This document shows, in pieces, positions 42,505 through 51,817 of a stretch of DNA of 64,000 nucleotides. How positions within the stretch are numbered: position 1 is the first letter of the stretch; each line of letters opens with the position of its first letter. The translations under genes and the position numbers were made by a program. The notes below the pieces were generated by a model, which saw only the letters and a list, made by a program, of their open reading frames with translations, searched no databases and was not told the DNA's origin. The DNA comes from Paenibacillus campinasensis (lineage in GTDB: Bacteria; Bacillota; Bacilli; Paenibacillales; Paenibacillaceae): positions 31,600 to 95,599 of the forward strand of contig NZ_NPBY01000057.1 of assembly GCF_002272015.1 (NCBI RefSeq), in the 5' to 3' direction.

Positions 42505-44007
42505 ATGAGCACCCCTATTGCGGCTCACAAGGGTGAGAACATCAAGAAAGGGCCGATCATCGCGGCATTGATGATCGGTGCTTTCGTAGCGATACTGAAC
42601 CAGACCCTAATGAACGTCGCTTTGCCGAGCATTATGACCAGTCTGGATATTAAACCGACCATTGCCCAGTGGCTGACCACGGGCTTCATGCTGGTGAACG
42701 GGGTTCTGATTCCGGTCACGGCGTTTTTGATCGCCCGTTTTTCAACGCGGCAGCTTTTTATTACGGCGATGAGCGTGTTTTCACTTGGAACGCTCATATG
42801 CGCGATCAGCCCGAACTTCGGCTTTCTGCTGACAGGTCGCCTTGTCCAGGCAGCGGGAGCAGGGATTATTATGCCGCTGATGACCGTCGTATTTCTGAAT
42901 ATATTCCCTGTTGAGAACCGCGGCAAGGCGATGGGAATGATGGGGATCGCCATGATTTTTGCCCCGGCCATCGGCCCGACGTTATCGGGATATATCGTTG
43001 AGCACTCCACATGGCGAGTATTGTTTTACATGATTTTGCCGTTTTCGATCATCGCAACTTTGATCGGTGTGTTCTTCCTGAAGAACGTGACCGAAGTAAG
43101 CCGGCCGAAGCTCGACACACTCAGCATCATTTTGTCGACGATCGGCTTTGGCGGCTTGCTGTACGGCTTCAGTGACGCTGGCAACAACGGATGGTCCAGC
43201 ACAACCGTCATTGCAACGCTGACTGCGGGTGTGATCGGGCTGGTCCTGTTTGTATGGCGCCAGATGACGGTCAAGGTACCGATGCTGGAATTCCGAATAT
43301 TCAAGTACAACATGTTTACATTAACGACCTTGATCAACGTCATTGTTACCATGGCGATGTTCGCAGGCATGATCCTGCTCCCGATATATCTTCAGCAAAT
43401 CCGGGGCTTCACACCAGTGGAATCCGGCCTGTTGATGCTTCCAGGAGCGATTCTAATGGGCATTATGTCCCCGATTACAGGGGCGATTTTCGACAAGGTT
43501 GGCGCCAAGTGGCTGGCGGTTGCAGGCTTGCTGATTACGGCGATTACGACCTGGGAGTTCAGTAATTTGACCGAAACGCTGTCGTATGGGCATATTATGA
43601 TGATCTATACCGCGCGGATGTTCGGGATGTCACTGCTGATGATGCCGATCCAGACCGCCGGTTTGAACGCATTGCCACAGAGCATGAACGCCCATGGCAC
43701 GGCAATGTCCAACACGCTGCGCATGGTTTCCGGTTCGATCGGAACCGCGATTCTGGTAACGATTATGGCTACCCAGGCGGAAAGCCGCGGGGCAGCGATG
43801 GTTCAGTCCGGACAATTTAATCCGCAGAATCAGGCCGATATGCTCCAGGTTGCCCATGAATCGACCATTTACGGCATTAACTATGCGTTTGTCATTGCGA
43901 CATGGATCACCGTTGTTTCCTTGCTGCTGGCATTCTTTATTAAGAAGACTACGCCGGCCGAGGAGCCGAGAACCGCGGGCAACACGGAGGCGCCAGCAGC
44001 TGTGTAA
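42505..44007 (+). CDS. DHA2-family MFS multidrug efflux transporter
   Basis: A 500-residue, 14-helix major-facilitator drug/proton antiporter of the EmrB/QacA/LmrB type. The opening FVAILNQTLMNVALPSIMTSL, motif A-like loop, the antiporter motif C segment GIAMIFAPAIGPTLSGYI and the FYMILPFSIIATLIG segment are typical. The ATG follows AAGGAAAGAGAGTGATATTTGC. It is co-transcribed with the upstream marR gene. Substrates unknown. Confidence 0.93.
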   Translation: MSTPIAAHKGENIKKGPIIAALMIGAFVAILNQTLMNVALPSIMTSLDIKPTIAQWLTTGFMLVNGVLIPVTAFLIARFSTRQLFITAMSVFSLGTLICAISPNFGFLLTGRLVQAAGAGIIMPLMTVVFLNIFPVENRGKAMGMMGIAMIFAPAIGPTLSGYIVEHSTWRVLFYMILPFSIIATLIGVFFLKNVTEVSRPKLDTLSIILSTIGFGGLLYGFSDAGNNGWSSTTVIATLTAGVIGLVLFVWRQMTVKVPMLEFRIFKYNMFTLTTLINVIVTMAMFAGMILLPIYLQQIRGFTPVESGLLMLPGAILMGIMSPITGAIFDKVGAKWLAVAGLLITAITTWEFSNLTETLSYGHIMMIYTARMFGMSLLMMPIQTAGLNALPQSMNAHGTAMSNTLRMVSGSIGTAILVTIMATQAESRGAAMVQSGQFNPQNQADMLQVAHESTIYGINYAFVIATWITVVSLLLAFFIKKTTPAEEPRTAGNTEAPAAV

Positions 44008-44034
44008 TTACCGCCTGAAATACGAAGTGATCCG

Positions 44035-44082
44035 AAGAAGGGAATTCCCCCGCAAGCTGCGGGTGGAGCTCCCTTCTTTTTG
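44035..44082 (+). terminator. Terminator of the marR-MFS operon
   Basis: AGAAGGGA pairs with TCCCTTCT around an inner CCCGC/GCGGG stem, followed by TTTTTG. Confidence 0.9.
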
Positions 44083-44165
44083 TTGTGCCGCTGATTCGGG
44101 CTTCTCCCCAAAGGGTAACTATGGGGTATCCGATGACAACATTACTGAAAGTGAGGTTGGATAGA

Positions 44166-44687
44166 ATGCTAACCCAAATCAGCGTAGCCGTCATTGCTGT
44201 CGCTTTTGCGGTGCTCGTTTTTTTCCTGATTAGAACACTTAAAGCAGCAACCCAGTCACTCGACAAAGTAACGCAGACGCTCCAGGATGTTCAGAAGACG
44301 GTGGACGAATTAAGTTATGAGGTGAAACAGACGATTCGGAATACCAATGATATTGCAGTGGATATTCAACATAAAATGCAGCAGATTAATCCGGTTATGG
44401 ATACCGTGAAAAACTTGGGCGAGGCATTGAGCGAGGTCAGCTATGCAGTGAAGCAGGTATCTGCTGGCATGGTCAGCCGATTCAAGCACAAGCCTGCCGA
44501 GCCTCAGCAGGAAGCGGTCAGGGAGCGCTCGCTGCCTGAGCCTGGAACGAAGCAGGATCGCACCATTCAATCCTACGAATCGGTGTATGAAGCGTCTCGG
44601 GAAACGACCAAGGGCCGCAATTGGCTAAGCTATGTCGATATGGCTGTCGGACTGTGGAACAGCTTCCGCCGCCAGAGAGCCAGATAA
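44166..44687 (+). CDS. DUF948-type membrane-anchored coiled-coil protein (YtxG-like)
   Basis: A 173-residue protein: one N-terminal helix (MLTQISVAVIAVAFAVLVFF, 20 residues shown) followed by a long amphipathic coiled coil (SLDKVTQTLQDVQKTVDEL, DIAVDIQHKMQQINPVM) and a basic tail. This is the DUF948 layout of general stress protein YtxG/YoxC. ATG 44166 follows GTGAGGTTGGATAGA. Its position near the sigma-B locus fits a stress role, but no sigma-B promoter was found directly upstream. Confidence 0.82.
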   Translation: MLTQISVAVIAVAFAVLVFFLIRTLKAATQSLDKVTQTLQDVQKTVDELSYEVKQTIRNTNDIAVDIQHKMQQINPVMDTVKNLGEALSEVSYAVKQVSAGMVSRFKHKPAEPQQEAVRERSLPEPGTKQDRTIQSYESVYEASRETTKGRNWLSYVDMAVGLWNSFRRQRAR

Positions 44688-44775
44688 GAAGATGTACACG
44701 TACGGAGAAAGAACAACAAGCCAGCTTGTGCGTTAGCACCGGACACACGGATTCGGACAGGAAGGAGGAGGGAGT

Positions 44776-45306
44776 ATGCGGACGATCGTACTGCTGCTCA
44801 TGACGATGCTGCTGTCAACAGGAGGAGAGGCTGACGCGCCGGTCGTCAGTTCGGCGGGCATACCAGATAACGATGCCGCTTATACCGCCAGCCCATTCAG
44901 ACTCCTTAATGATCGCGAAGTGGTACAGGATGAGCCCATGTCCTTGAACGGAGTGGACCTAAACGACACCAAGACTGAAATTGTGCACAAACTGGGTGCT
45001 CCTGCGGCGATAAAGGATGACCCGATCCAGCATGTTACCGTATTGCATTATGATCATATGGAAATCGGAATCGATCATGACCGAACGGAATATGTACATG
45101 TCAAGCCTTCAGCGGGAGAGTTTCAGTTGAATGGGCAGCCTGTTCCGATGACAATCCGTGATATTCATGCTTTTCTCGGGCAGCCCGACCATGCAGCCGA
45201 GGACGGGGATGTGTACGTTCGGGGAAACGAAGCACTGAAGGTATTTATGAATCGGGATAGCGGTCATATTACAGGAATCGATTTATTTTTCTCACATATA
45301 GAATAA
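44776..45306 (+). CDS. Secreted protein of unknown function
   Basis: A 176-residue precursor with a signal peptide (MRTIVLLLMTMLLSTGGEADA). The mature part contains two related units, DLNDTKTEIVHKLGAP and TIRDIHAFLGQPDHAA, the LGxP pattern of small outer-surface proteins such as the DUF4309/SmpA-like folds. Family not certain. The ATG follows GAAGGAGGGAGT. A sigma-B-like promoter for the next gene begins eight bases after its stop. Confidence 0.68.
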   Translation: MRTIVLLLMTMLLSTGGEADAPVVSSAGIPDNDAAYTASPFRLLNDREVVQDEPMSLNGVDLNDTKTEIVHKLGAPAAIKDDPIQHVTVLHYDHMEIGIDHDRTEYVHVKPSAGEFQLNGQPVPMTIRDIHAFLGQPDHAAEDGDVYVRGNEALKVFMNRDSGHITGIDLFFSHIE

Positions 45307-45313
45307 AAAAAGT

Positions 45314-45339
45314 GTTTCAGACCGACTGAAAGTGGTTAA
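45314..45339 (+). promoter_or_regulatory. Sigma-B-type promoter upstream of the YflT-like gene
   Basis: GTTTCA (45314-45319), 14 bases, GGTTAA (45334-45339). This agrees with the sigma-B consensus GTTTAA-N12-15-GGGWAW and has the same -35 and spacing as the site upstream of rsbV. Confidence 0.6.
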
Positions 45340-45401
45340 TATCTAATGGACCTATATCCTGTAGGTGATTATGGAGCGCTATTAGGGGAGGTTTTCGACA
45401 T

Positions 45402-45749
45402 ATGTCATCCACCAATACGAAATCATATGCTAAAGTTGTAGAGAACGGCACCCTCGCCGCTCAGGAAATAGAGAATCTGCATCAATCCGGCTACACGACA
45501 GATCAAATCTATGTGCTTGCACATGATTCCGACAAAACAAGTAAAATCGCCGAGGTGGCCGGAAGCCGCGAGGTTGGAATGAAAGAGGAAGGGCTGTTTG
45601 GCTCGTTTGCGAACCTGTTTCGTTCCAGAGGCGATGAGCTGCGCGCCAAGATCGAATCGCTGGGCTTCACCGCAGCGGAGGCCGCTTTCTATGAAAAGCA
45701 GCTGGATATTGGCAAAGTACTTGTTATTGCAGTGAAGAATGATGAATGA
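45402..45749 (+). CDS. yflT: General stress protein, YflT family
   Basis: A 115-residue cytoplasmic protein of the YflT (general stress protein 17M) family. The family opening KVVENGTLAAQEIENLHQSGYTTDQIYVLAHD (seen as VVENGTLAAQEIENL and IYVLAHDSDKT), the middle GLFGSFANLFRSRGDELR and the GKVLVIAVK end are intact. It is a sigma-B-regulated stress protein in Bacillus; the sigma-B-like promoter just upstream fits. The ATG follows AGGGGAGGTTTTCGACAT. Molecular function unknown. Confidence 0.88.
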   Translation: MSSTNTKSYAKVVENGTLAAQEIENLHQSGYTTDQIYVLAHDSDKTSKIAEVAGSREVGMKEEGLFGSFANLFRSRGDELRAKIESLGFTAAEAAFYEKQLDIGKVLVIAVKNDE

Positions 45750-45815
45750 ATTCGATACTGCCCCATACTCGAACAAATGCCGGTGTCGTGCCATGGGCAG
45801 AAGATATAATCTAAG

Positions 45816-45867
45816 ACATAGATAAGGAATGGGACCCTGATCTGTCCCATTCCTTATCTATGTTTTT
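45816..45867 (+). terminator. Perfect 20-bp terminator after yflT
   Basis: Arms 45816-45835 and 45844-45863 are perfect 20-base complements with an eight-base loop, followed by TTTT. An unusually long, error-free stem, separating yflT from the sigma-B regulatory operon. Confidence 0.95.
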
Positions 45868-45931
45868 AACATGTAGTGGGTTTAGTGGGTTATACCCTTG
45901 CTTGATTGATTTCATAGATTCCTGAAATTGC

Positions 45932-45964
45932 ACAACCGATCCCATAATTCGGTTGTAGTATAAT
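45932..45964 (+). promoter_or_regulatory. Promoter region of the rsbY-like operon with inverted repeat
   Basis: A perfect eight-base inverted repeat (ACAACCGA / TCGGTTGT, nine-base spacer) ends two bases before a perfect -10 TATAAT at 45959-45964. There is no good -35 at the correct distance, so a factor binding the repeat may act as activator or repressor. Confidence 0.5.
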
Positions 45965-46016
45965 GAAATTCATAATGACACTTACGGGGAATCAGTCATC
46001 GTTAAAGGAGCGGAAC

Positions 46017-47171
46017 ATGAAAATATTAATCGTAGACGACAATCCGACTAACGTTATTATCATACGCGAAATTTTGAAAAAGGAAGGCTTCCGGGATACG
46101 CTGGCTGCTTCCTCCGCCCTTGATATGCTGGAGCATCTGGGGATCGGCGATCATACGGACGCGCTTCGTCCGGGCAGAGTCGGGATCGATCTGATTTTGC
46201 TGGATATGATGATGCCGGAGATGGACGGGATCGAGGCTTGCCGGATCGTCCAGCAGTATGAGCATTTGAAGGATATTCCGATCATTATGGTGACGGCTGT
46301 TGGCGATTCCAAGAAGCTGGCTGAAGCGCTGGATGCCGGGGCAATGGACTATGTTACGAAACCGATCAACAAGGTGGAGCTCATGGCCAGAATCCGTCTG
46401 GCGCTGCGGTTGAAGCATGAGAAAGATTGGCACAAGGAGCGGGAGCAGCGGGTTCAGGATGAGCTGAGGCTGGCGGCGATGGTGCAAAACGCGGTGCTCA
46501 GTTCCCCGATTGTGAACGATCAGGTCGAAATTCATGCCCTGTATCAGCCGTCAGCGGAGCTGGCAGGGGACTTGTACGCCTGGTATCCGATCAGTGAAGA
46601 CAGGTATGGTGTCATCTTGCTGGATATGATGGGACACGGCATATCCTCATCCCTGTTTTGCATGTTTATCGCCTCGGTATTGAAGGACACCGTAACGACC
46701 TACGTGGAACCGGAGAAGGTGATCCAGGAATTGAATCGGCGGTTTAATCAGCTGCATATTGAGGAGCAGCTCATTCAGTATTATTTTACCGCCATCTATT
46801 TAGTAGTAGATACTCGATTGAAACGGGTCGATTATGTCAATGCGGGTCATCCGCCGGCGCTGTTTTTCCAGGAGGATGGCAGTGTAGTAACACTCGATCA
46901 GGGCTGCTGCCCTGTCGGCTTGTTTGACCGGATTGAGGAGATGGAGCCGCGGAGCTTCCATTATGAAGGCCAGGGGCATTTGGTGATGTATACGGATGGC
47001 TTGCTGGAGCTGGTCGACGGCGGACACGATGAGAAGCTAAGCTTCCTCCAGGAGCGGCTTGGCGGTTCCCATGACTGGAGAGAAGAGGAGATGAGGGCAC
47101 AATTTTTTGTAGACCACTTGTCCGAGGAGCGGGAAGATGATAAATGTCTTGTATGGGTATGTCTTAAATAA
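46017..47171 (+). CDS. rsbY: Response regulator with PP2C phosphatase domain (RsbY-like)
   Basis: A 384-residue two-domain protein. The receiver domain (1-140) has DDNPTN, phosphoacceptor Asp63 in LLDMMMPEMDGI and the Lys in YVTKPINK. After a short coiled linker the SpoIIE/PP2C domain (190-380) shows LAGDLYAW, LLDMMGHGISSSL, YVNAGHPPALF and YTDGLLE, the metal-binding set of RsbU/RsbP phosphatases. Phosphorylation of the receiver should activate dephosphorylation of RsbV and so free sigma-B, as with RsbY of the B. cereus group. ATG 46017 follows AAAGGAGCGGAAC. It lies directly before the hybrid kinase gene in the same operon; symbol by analogy. Confidence 0.85.
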   Translation: MKILIVDDNPTNVIIIREILKKEGFRDTLAASSALDMLEHLGIGDHTDALRPGRVGIDLILLDMMMPEMDGIEACRIVQQYEHLKDIPIIMVTAVGDSKKLAEALDAGAMDYVTKPINKVELMARIRLALRLKHEKDWHKEREQRVQDELRLAAMVQNAVLSSPIVNDQVEIHALYQPSAELAGDLYAWYPISEDRYGVILLDMMGHGISSSLFCMFIASVLKDTVTTYVEPEKVIQELNRRFNQLHIEEQLIQYYFTAIYLVVDTRLKRVDYVNAGHPPALFFQEDGSVVTLDQGCCPVGLFDRIEEMEPRSFHYEGQGHLVMYTDGLLELVDGGHDEKLSFLQERLGGSHDWREEEMRAQFFVDHLSEEREDDKCLVWVCLK

Positions 47172-47189
47172 AGGAGAGGGACAAGCGTC

Positions 47190-50100
47190 ATGAAATTAAG
47201 AAGCAAGCTAGTCATCGGCTTTTCCACCTTGCTTGGTCTCATGCTCGTTCTGACTATGGTCGGCTACGACAGATTAAGCTACATGCGAGATCAGATGGAT
47301 ACGATATACGGAGAGCGTTATCAGAAAGTAAGGGATTCGAGCCAAATGCGGGGCGAAGTGAACAACATGGCCCGCGCGCTCACCAATCTGATTGCGACAG
47401 GAACGGTCGACAATTTCGAGGCGAGCAGACATGAGATCCAAAGTATGACCGACCGGGCTTTTGAGCTGTATGGGACACTTCATCAGAGCGTCACAAGTGC
47501 GGAGGAACAGCAGTTTTTGGCCCGAATTGATGATGCCGTCGGAAGCTATGTGGACTATCAGAATCACATATTGGAACTGATGGAGGCTGGCGATATCCAG
47601 GAAGCCAACCGGATTCGCATCACCAGCGGGCAGGCGGTTCAGGAGGAAATGCTGAGCAGTCTGAACGCGCTGGCGGATTACGAGGATCAGAAAATTGCCG
47701 AGGATATTGAGTTGGCCCAGTCCGCTTATGAGCGTTCGATCCAAATGAGCATTTACTTAATGAGCGGCGGTCTTCTGCTGGGATTCCTGGTCATTCTGTG
47801 GATCGTGCCAAGCATTACACGCGGCATTAACGTGGTATCTCTGATGCTGAAAAGCTTCGGTGAGGGCAGGCTGAAGGCGATCAGCCGGATCAAGGTGCCG
47901 TCGAAGGATGAATTTGGCGAGGTTGCGCGCGTGTTCAAGGAATTGTCTGCGGACATTCTGGAGAAACAGAAGGTGGAGGAAACCTATCTCCAAGCGCAAA
48001 AAGATCAGTCGTGGATCAATTCCAACATGGCCCGGATTACCGAGCTGCTTGAAGGGATTAATTCGCTTGAAGAAGTTGGCCAGCGCTTCATCAGTGAGTT
48101 CACGCCGGTGCTGGGCTGCCGATACGGGGCTATCTATATCCGGCAGGAGGACAAGCATCCGAACAAGCTTGAAATGAAAGGCTCGTATGCGCATGAGGGC
48201 GGCGAGGAGCCGAAGGATGTGTTTATGATTGGCGAAGGGCTTGTCGGACAAGCTGCGCTGGACAAAAAGCCGATCAAGCTGGAACGTGCGCCGGAAGACT
48301 ATATGAACATCCACTCGGCATGGGGATCATCCAAGCCGGGCATGATTGTGATTTATCCGATTCTGTTTGAGAACGAAGTGCTGGGCGTTGTGGAATTTGC
48401 TTCCTTTGAGCCGATTTCCCCGCTTCAGGAGCAGCTGCTGCAGCAACTGACGCAATCGCTGGGCATTATCGTTAACAATATTACAGGGCGTCTGCGCGTC
48501 GAAGGATTGCTGCGGGAATCCCAGGCGCTGACGGAAGAGCTGCAGTGTCAATCCGAAGAGCTGCAGACCCAGCAAGAAGAGCTTCGTCGCTCCAACGAAA
48601 ATCTGGAGGAGCAGACTGCAGCACTCAAGCGTTCCGAGGAATTGCTGCAGCGTCAGCAGGAGGAACTGGAGCATTACAATACCGAGCTGCAGGCCAAGAC
48701 CCGTGCGCTGGAGGAACAGGTGCAGGAGGTTGAAGAGAAGAACGAGGAGCTTGAACGTACTCGTCATCAATTGGAACAACAGGCACTTCAGCTGTCGATG
48801 ACCACCAAGTATAAATCCGAGTTTATGGCCAATATGTCGCATGAGCTTCGGACTCCGCTCAACAGCTTGCTGATTTTGTCTCAGCTGTTGTCGGAGAATA
48901 AGGAAGGTAATCTGAGTCAGAAGCAGATTGAATATGCACAGACGATCCATACGTCGGGCGCGGATCTGCTGAAGATGATTGATGAGATTCTGGACCTGTC
49001 CAAAGTGGATGCCGGCAAGATGGAGATCAATCATGAGGAGGTTCATATCCGGGATATTGAAGGATTTGTATTCCAGAACTTTGGCCCTGTCGCTTCCCGG
49101 AAGCAGCTGGAGCTTCATGTCCGCATCGAGGACCGTGTTCCGGAAAGCATCGTAACCGATGGGCACCGGATCAAGCAGATTTTGCGGAACCTGCTGTCCA
49201 ATGCCTTCAAGTTCACGAACAGCGGCTCTGTGGAGCTGGCGGTCAAATCGGCCAATCCGGCAGCACTGCCTTCATTCCTCAAGCGGGATACCGATTATAT
49301 CGCCTTCTCGGTAATCGATACGGGCATCGGCATTCCTGCCGACAAGACCGAGCTGATCTTCGAGGCCTTCCAGCAGGTGGATGGGACGACGAGCCGCAAG
49401 TACGGCGGAACCGGGCTTGGCCTGTCGATCAGCCGTGAGCTGTCCCGTCTGCTCGGAGGCGGCATTCAGGTGGAGACAGAAGAAGGGAAGGGCAGCAGCT
49501 TTACGCTGTTCCTGCCAGCGCTCACCGCCGTTCCGGAACCAAGCGCGGCTCAGGAAGCCGCTGCAACAACTGAGGAGTCAGCCAGAGCGGAGCTTATTGT
49601 GCCGAAGGCTAGATTGATCTCCCCAAGAGTGCTGGCTAAGCCGGAGGAGCATCCGATTGAACTTGAAGATGACCGCAATGATCTTGGACCGACAGACAAG
49701 GTGCTTCTGATCATTGAGGATGATGTTAAATTCGCCAGCATATTGCTGGACATGGCCAGAGGCCGCGGCTTCAAGGCATTGGTTGCCCTGCAGGGCGATA
49801 CCGGCCTGAAGATGGCGCAGACGTACAAGCCGGATGCCATCATTCTGGACATTCAGCTTCCGGTCATTGATGGCTGGTCGGTGCTCGGCGAACTGAAGAG
49901 CTCTGCAATCACACGGCACATCCCGGTTCATGTCATTTCGGTTGTAGATGAAGTGAAGCAGGGATTAATGATGGGTGCGATCGCTTATTTGAAGAAGCCA
50001 TCGTCGCGTGAGGCGCTGGAGAATGCCTTCAACCATATCGCCTCCTATACTGAAAAATCGGTGAAGCATCTGCTGATAGTGGAGGATGACGATATTCAGC

Positions 50101-50867
50101 GTCATTCCATTATTGAATTGATCGGTCACGACGATGTTTCCATTACGGCTGTATCGACCGGCAGAGAGGCGTTGATCGAGCTTCGCAAACAACGATATGA
50201 TTGTATGGTTCTTGATTTAATGCTGACCGACATGACCGGCTTCGATCTGCTTGACCAGATCCGGGATGATGAGAACTTGGTGGACCTGCCAATCATTATT
50301 TATACCGGCAAGGAGCTTGATTCGAAGGAAGAGACGCGTCTAAGAAAATACGCGGAATCGATCATCATCAAAGACGTGAAATCGCCTGAACGGCTGCTGG
50401 ACGAGACTACGCTGTTCCTGCACCGGGTAGAGGAGAATCTGCCGGAAGACAAGCGGAAGATACTGCAGAAGCTTCATAACAAGGAAGAGCTGTTCGACGG
50501 TAAGAAGATCCTGCTGGTCGATGACGATATAAGGAATGTATTCGCACTATCCAGCGTGCTGGAAGGGTACAATATGGATGTCACGTTTGCAGAGAATGGC
50601 CGCGAGGCGATCGAAATGCTCCAGAAGAATCCGGATTACGATCTGGTGCTGATGGATATGATGATGCCGGAAATGGACGGTTATGAAGCCATGCGCCGGA
50701 TTCGCGAGATGCCGGAGTTTGAGAAGCTGCCGATTATCGCGTTGACGGCCAAGGCGATGAAGGAAGACCGGGTGAAATGTATTGAAGCGGGCGCTTCCGA
50801 TTACATGAAGAAGCCGATCCAGACCGAGCAACTGCTGTCACTTATGAGAGTATGGCTGTATTCGTAG
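47190..50867 (+). CDS. rsbK: Hybrid sensor histidine kinase with HAMP, GAF and three receiver domains (RsbK-like)
   Basis: A 1225-residue membrane kinase. Two helices (7-27, about 187-207) flank a 160-residue helical sensor; then HAMP (210-260), GAF (285-425), a long coiled coil rich in EELQ/QEEL repeats (430-545), HisKA with His551 in MANMSHELRTPLN, the HATPase domain (to about 780, with DTGIGIP and GTGLGLSI), and three receivers whose acceptors are Asp887, Asp1009 and Asp1156. The second receiver is divergent (no following Pro: LDLMLTDMTG). Architecture and neighbours match RsbK, the sensor that drives RsbY in B. cereus, though three receivers is more elaborate. ATG follows AAGGAGAGGGAC. 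Confidence 0.85.
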   Translation: MKLRSKLVIGFSTLLGLMLVLTMVGYDRLSYMRDQMDTIYGERYQKVRDSSQMRGEVNNMARALTNLIATGTVDNFEASRHEIQSMTDRAFELYGTLHQSVTSAEEQQFLARIDDAVGSYVDYQNHILELMEAGDIQEANRIRITSGQAVQEEMLSSLNALADYEDQKIAEDIELAQSAYERSIQMSIYLMSGGLLLGFLVILWIVPSITRGINVVSLMLKSFGEGRLKAISRIKVPSKDEFGEVARVFKELSADILEKQKVEETYLQAQKDQSWINSNMARITELLEGINSLEEVGQRFISEFTPVLGCRYGAIYIRQEDKHPNKLEMKGSYAHEGGEEPKDVFMIGEGLVGQAALDKKPIKLERAPEDYMNIHSAWGSSKPGMIVIYPILFENEVLGVVEFASFEPISPLQEQLLQQLTQSLGIIVNNITGRLRVEGLLRESQALTEELQCQSEELQTQQEELRRSNENLEEQTAALKRSEELLQRQQEELEHYNTELQAKTRALEEQVQEVEEKNEELERTRHQLEQQALQLSMTTKYKSEFMANMSHELRTPLNSLLILSQLLSENKEGNLSQKQIEYAQTIHTSGADLLKMIDEILDLSKVDAGKMEINHEEVHIRDIEGFVFQNFGPVASRKQLELHVRIEDRVPESIVTDGHRIKQILRNLLSNAFKFTNSGSVELAVKSANPAALPSFLKRDTDYIAFSVIDTGIGIPADKTELIFEAFQQVDGTTSRKYGGTGLGLSISRELSRLLGGGIQVETEEGKGSSFTLFLPALTAVPEPSAAQEAAATTEESARAELIVPKARLISPRVLAKPEEHPIELEDDRNDLGPTDKVLLIIEDDVKFASILLDMARGRGFKALVALQGDTGLKMAQTYKPDAIILDIQLPVIDGWSVLGELKSSAITRHIPVHVISVVDEVKQGLMMGAIAYLKKPSSREALENAFNHIASYTEKSVKHLLIVEDDDIQRHSIIELIGHDDVSITAVSTGREALIELRKQRYDCMVLDLMLTDMTGFDLLDQIRDDENLVDLPIIIYTGKELDSKEETRLRKYAESIIIKDVKSPERLLDETTLFLHRVEENLPEDKRKILQKLHNKEELFDGKKILLVDDDIRNVFALSSVLEGYNMDVTFAENGREAIEMLQKNPDYDLVLMDMMMPEMDGYEAMRRIREMPEFEKLPIIALTAKAMKEDRVKCIEAGASDYMKKPIQTEQLLSLMRVWLYS

Positions 50868-50931
50868 CTCTTGCATCTGGGTAATATAATATATCTAGTC
50901 ATCAAATATTCAGGAAAGCGGTGCAAGAACA

Positions 50932-51798
50932 ATGTCATCAAGTGGCCGAGCAGATGAGAAAGAGTGGGAAGGCAGCCATGGGGAAGAGCTGGAGCAAATT
51001 GAAATTGAGCTGCTTCTGGAAGGTGTCCATCGCTTCTACGGATACGACTTCCGCAATTACGCGCTCCCTTCACTGAGGCGGAGAATATGGCATCATGCCC
51101 ATGCGGAGGGTGTGCAGACGATCTCGGCGCTGCTGGAAAAAGTGCTCCATGATCGCGCATGCTTCGAGCGGCTCATCTACAATCTGTCGATTCCGATTAC
51201 GGAAATGTTCCGGGATCCCCAGCTGTTCCTAACGTTCAGACAGAAGGTTGTCCCGATGCTCCGGACGTATCCCTACATCCGTATTTGGCACGCCGGCTGC
51301 TCGACAGGTGAAGAAGTGTACTCGATGGCGATTCTGCTGCATGAGGAAGGCCTCTATGAGAAGTCGAGAATTTATGCCACCGATATGAACGCCCGTTCCC
51401 TGCAGCAGGCCAAGGAAGGCGTGTTCGACATCAAGCGGATGAAGCAATACACCAAGAATTATTTGGAAGCCGGAGGCACCCGCTCATTCTCCGAATACTA
51501 TACAGCTAAGTATAACTCTGTTATTTTTCAGCCTTTTCTGAAAAAGAATATGGTTTTTGCGGAACACAACCTGGCGACAGACGGTTCTTTTAATGAATTT
51601 AACGTGATCTTTTGCCGGAATGTAATGATCTATTTTAATGATGAGCTTCGTGATCACGTACATGGACTATTTCATGAAAGTCTGAGCCACTTCGGTATTC
51701 TGGTTCTCGGCTCGAAAGAGTCGATTCACTTCACCAGTTACAGTGATTCCTATGAGACACTGGATCGGGCCGAGAAAATATACCGGAAGATCAAATAG
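50932..51798 (+). CDS. rsbM: CheR-type protein methyltransferase (RsbM-like)
   Basis: A 288-residue SAM-dependent methyltransferase. The CheR N-terminal helical part (LLEGVHRFYGYDFRNYALPSLRRRI) and catalytic part with ITEMFRDPQLF, SAM motif HAGCSTGEEVYSMA, ATDMN and FCRNVMIYF are intact. No chemotaxis genes are nearby; it sits between two hybrid kinases and the sigma-B operon. In B. cereus the CheR-like RsbM methylates the kinase RsbK and damps sigma-B, and the same role is inferred here. Start at ATG 50932 has only a weak ribosome site (GGAAAG). Confidence 0.86.
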   Translation: MSSSGRADEKEWEGSHGEELEQIEIELLLEGVHRFYGYDFRNYALPSLRRRIWHHAHAEGVQTISALLEKVLHDRACFERLIYNLSIPITEMFRDPQLFLTFRQKVVPMLRTYPYIRIWHAGCSTGEEVYSMAILLHEEGLYEKSRIYATDMNARSLQQAKEGVFDIKRMKQYTKNYLEAGGTRSFSEYYTAKYNSVIFQPFLKKNMVFAEHNLATDGSFNEFNVIFCRNVMIYFNDELRDHVHGLFHESLSHFGILVLGSKESIHFTSYSDSYETLDRAEKIYRKIK

Positions 51799-51817
51799 GA
51801 TTTTACAGGAGGATTCC

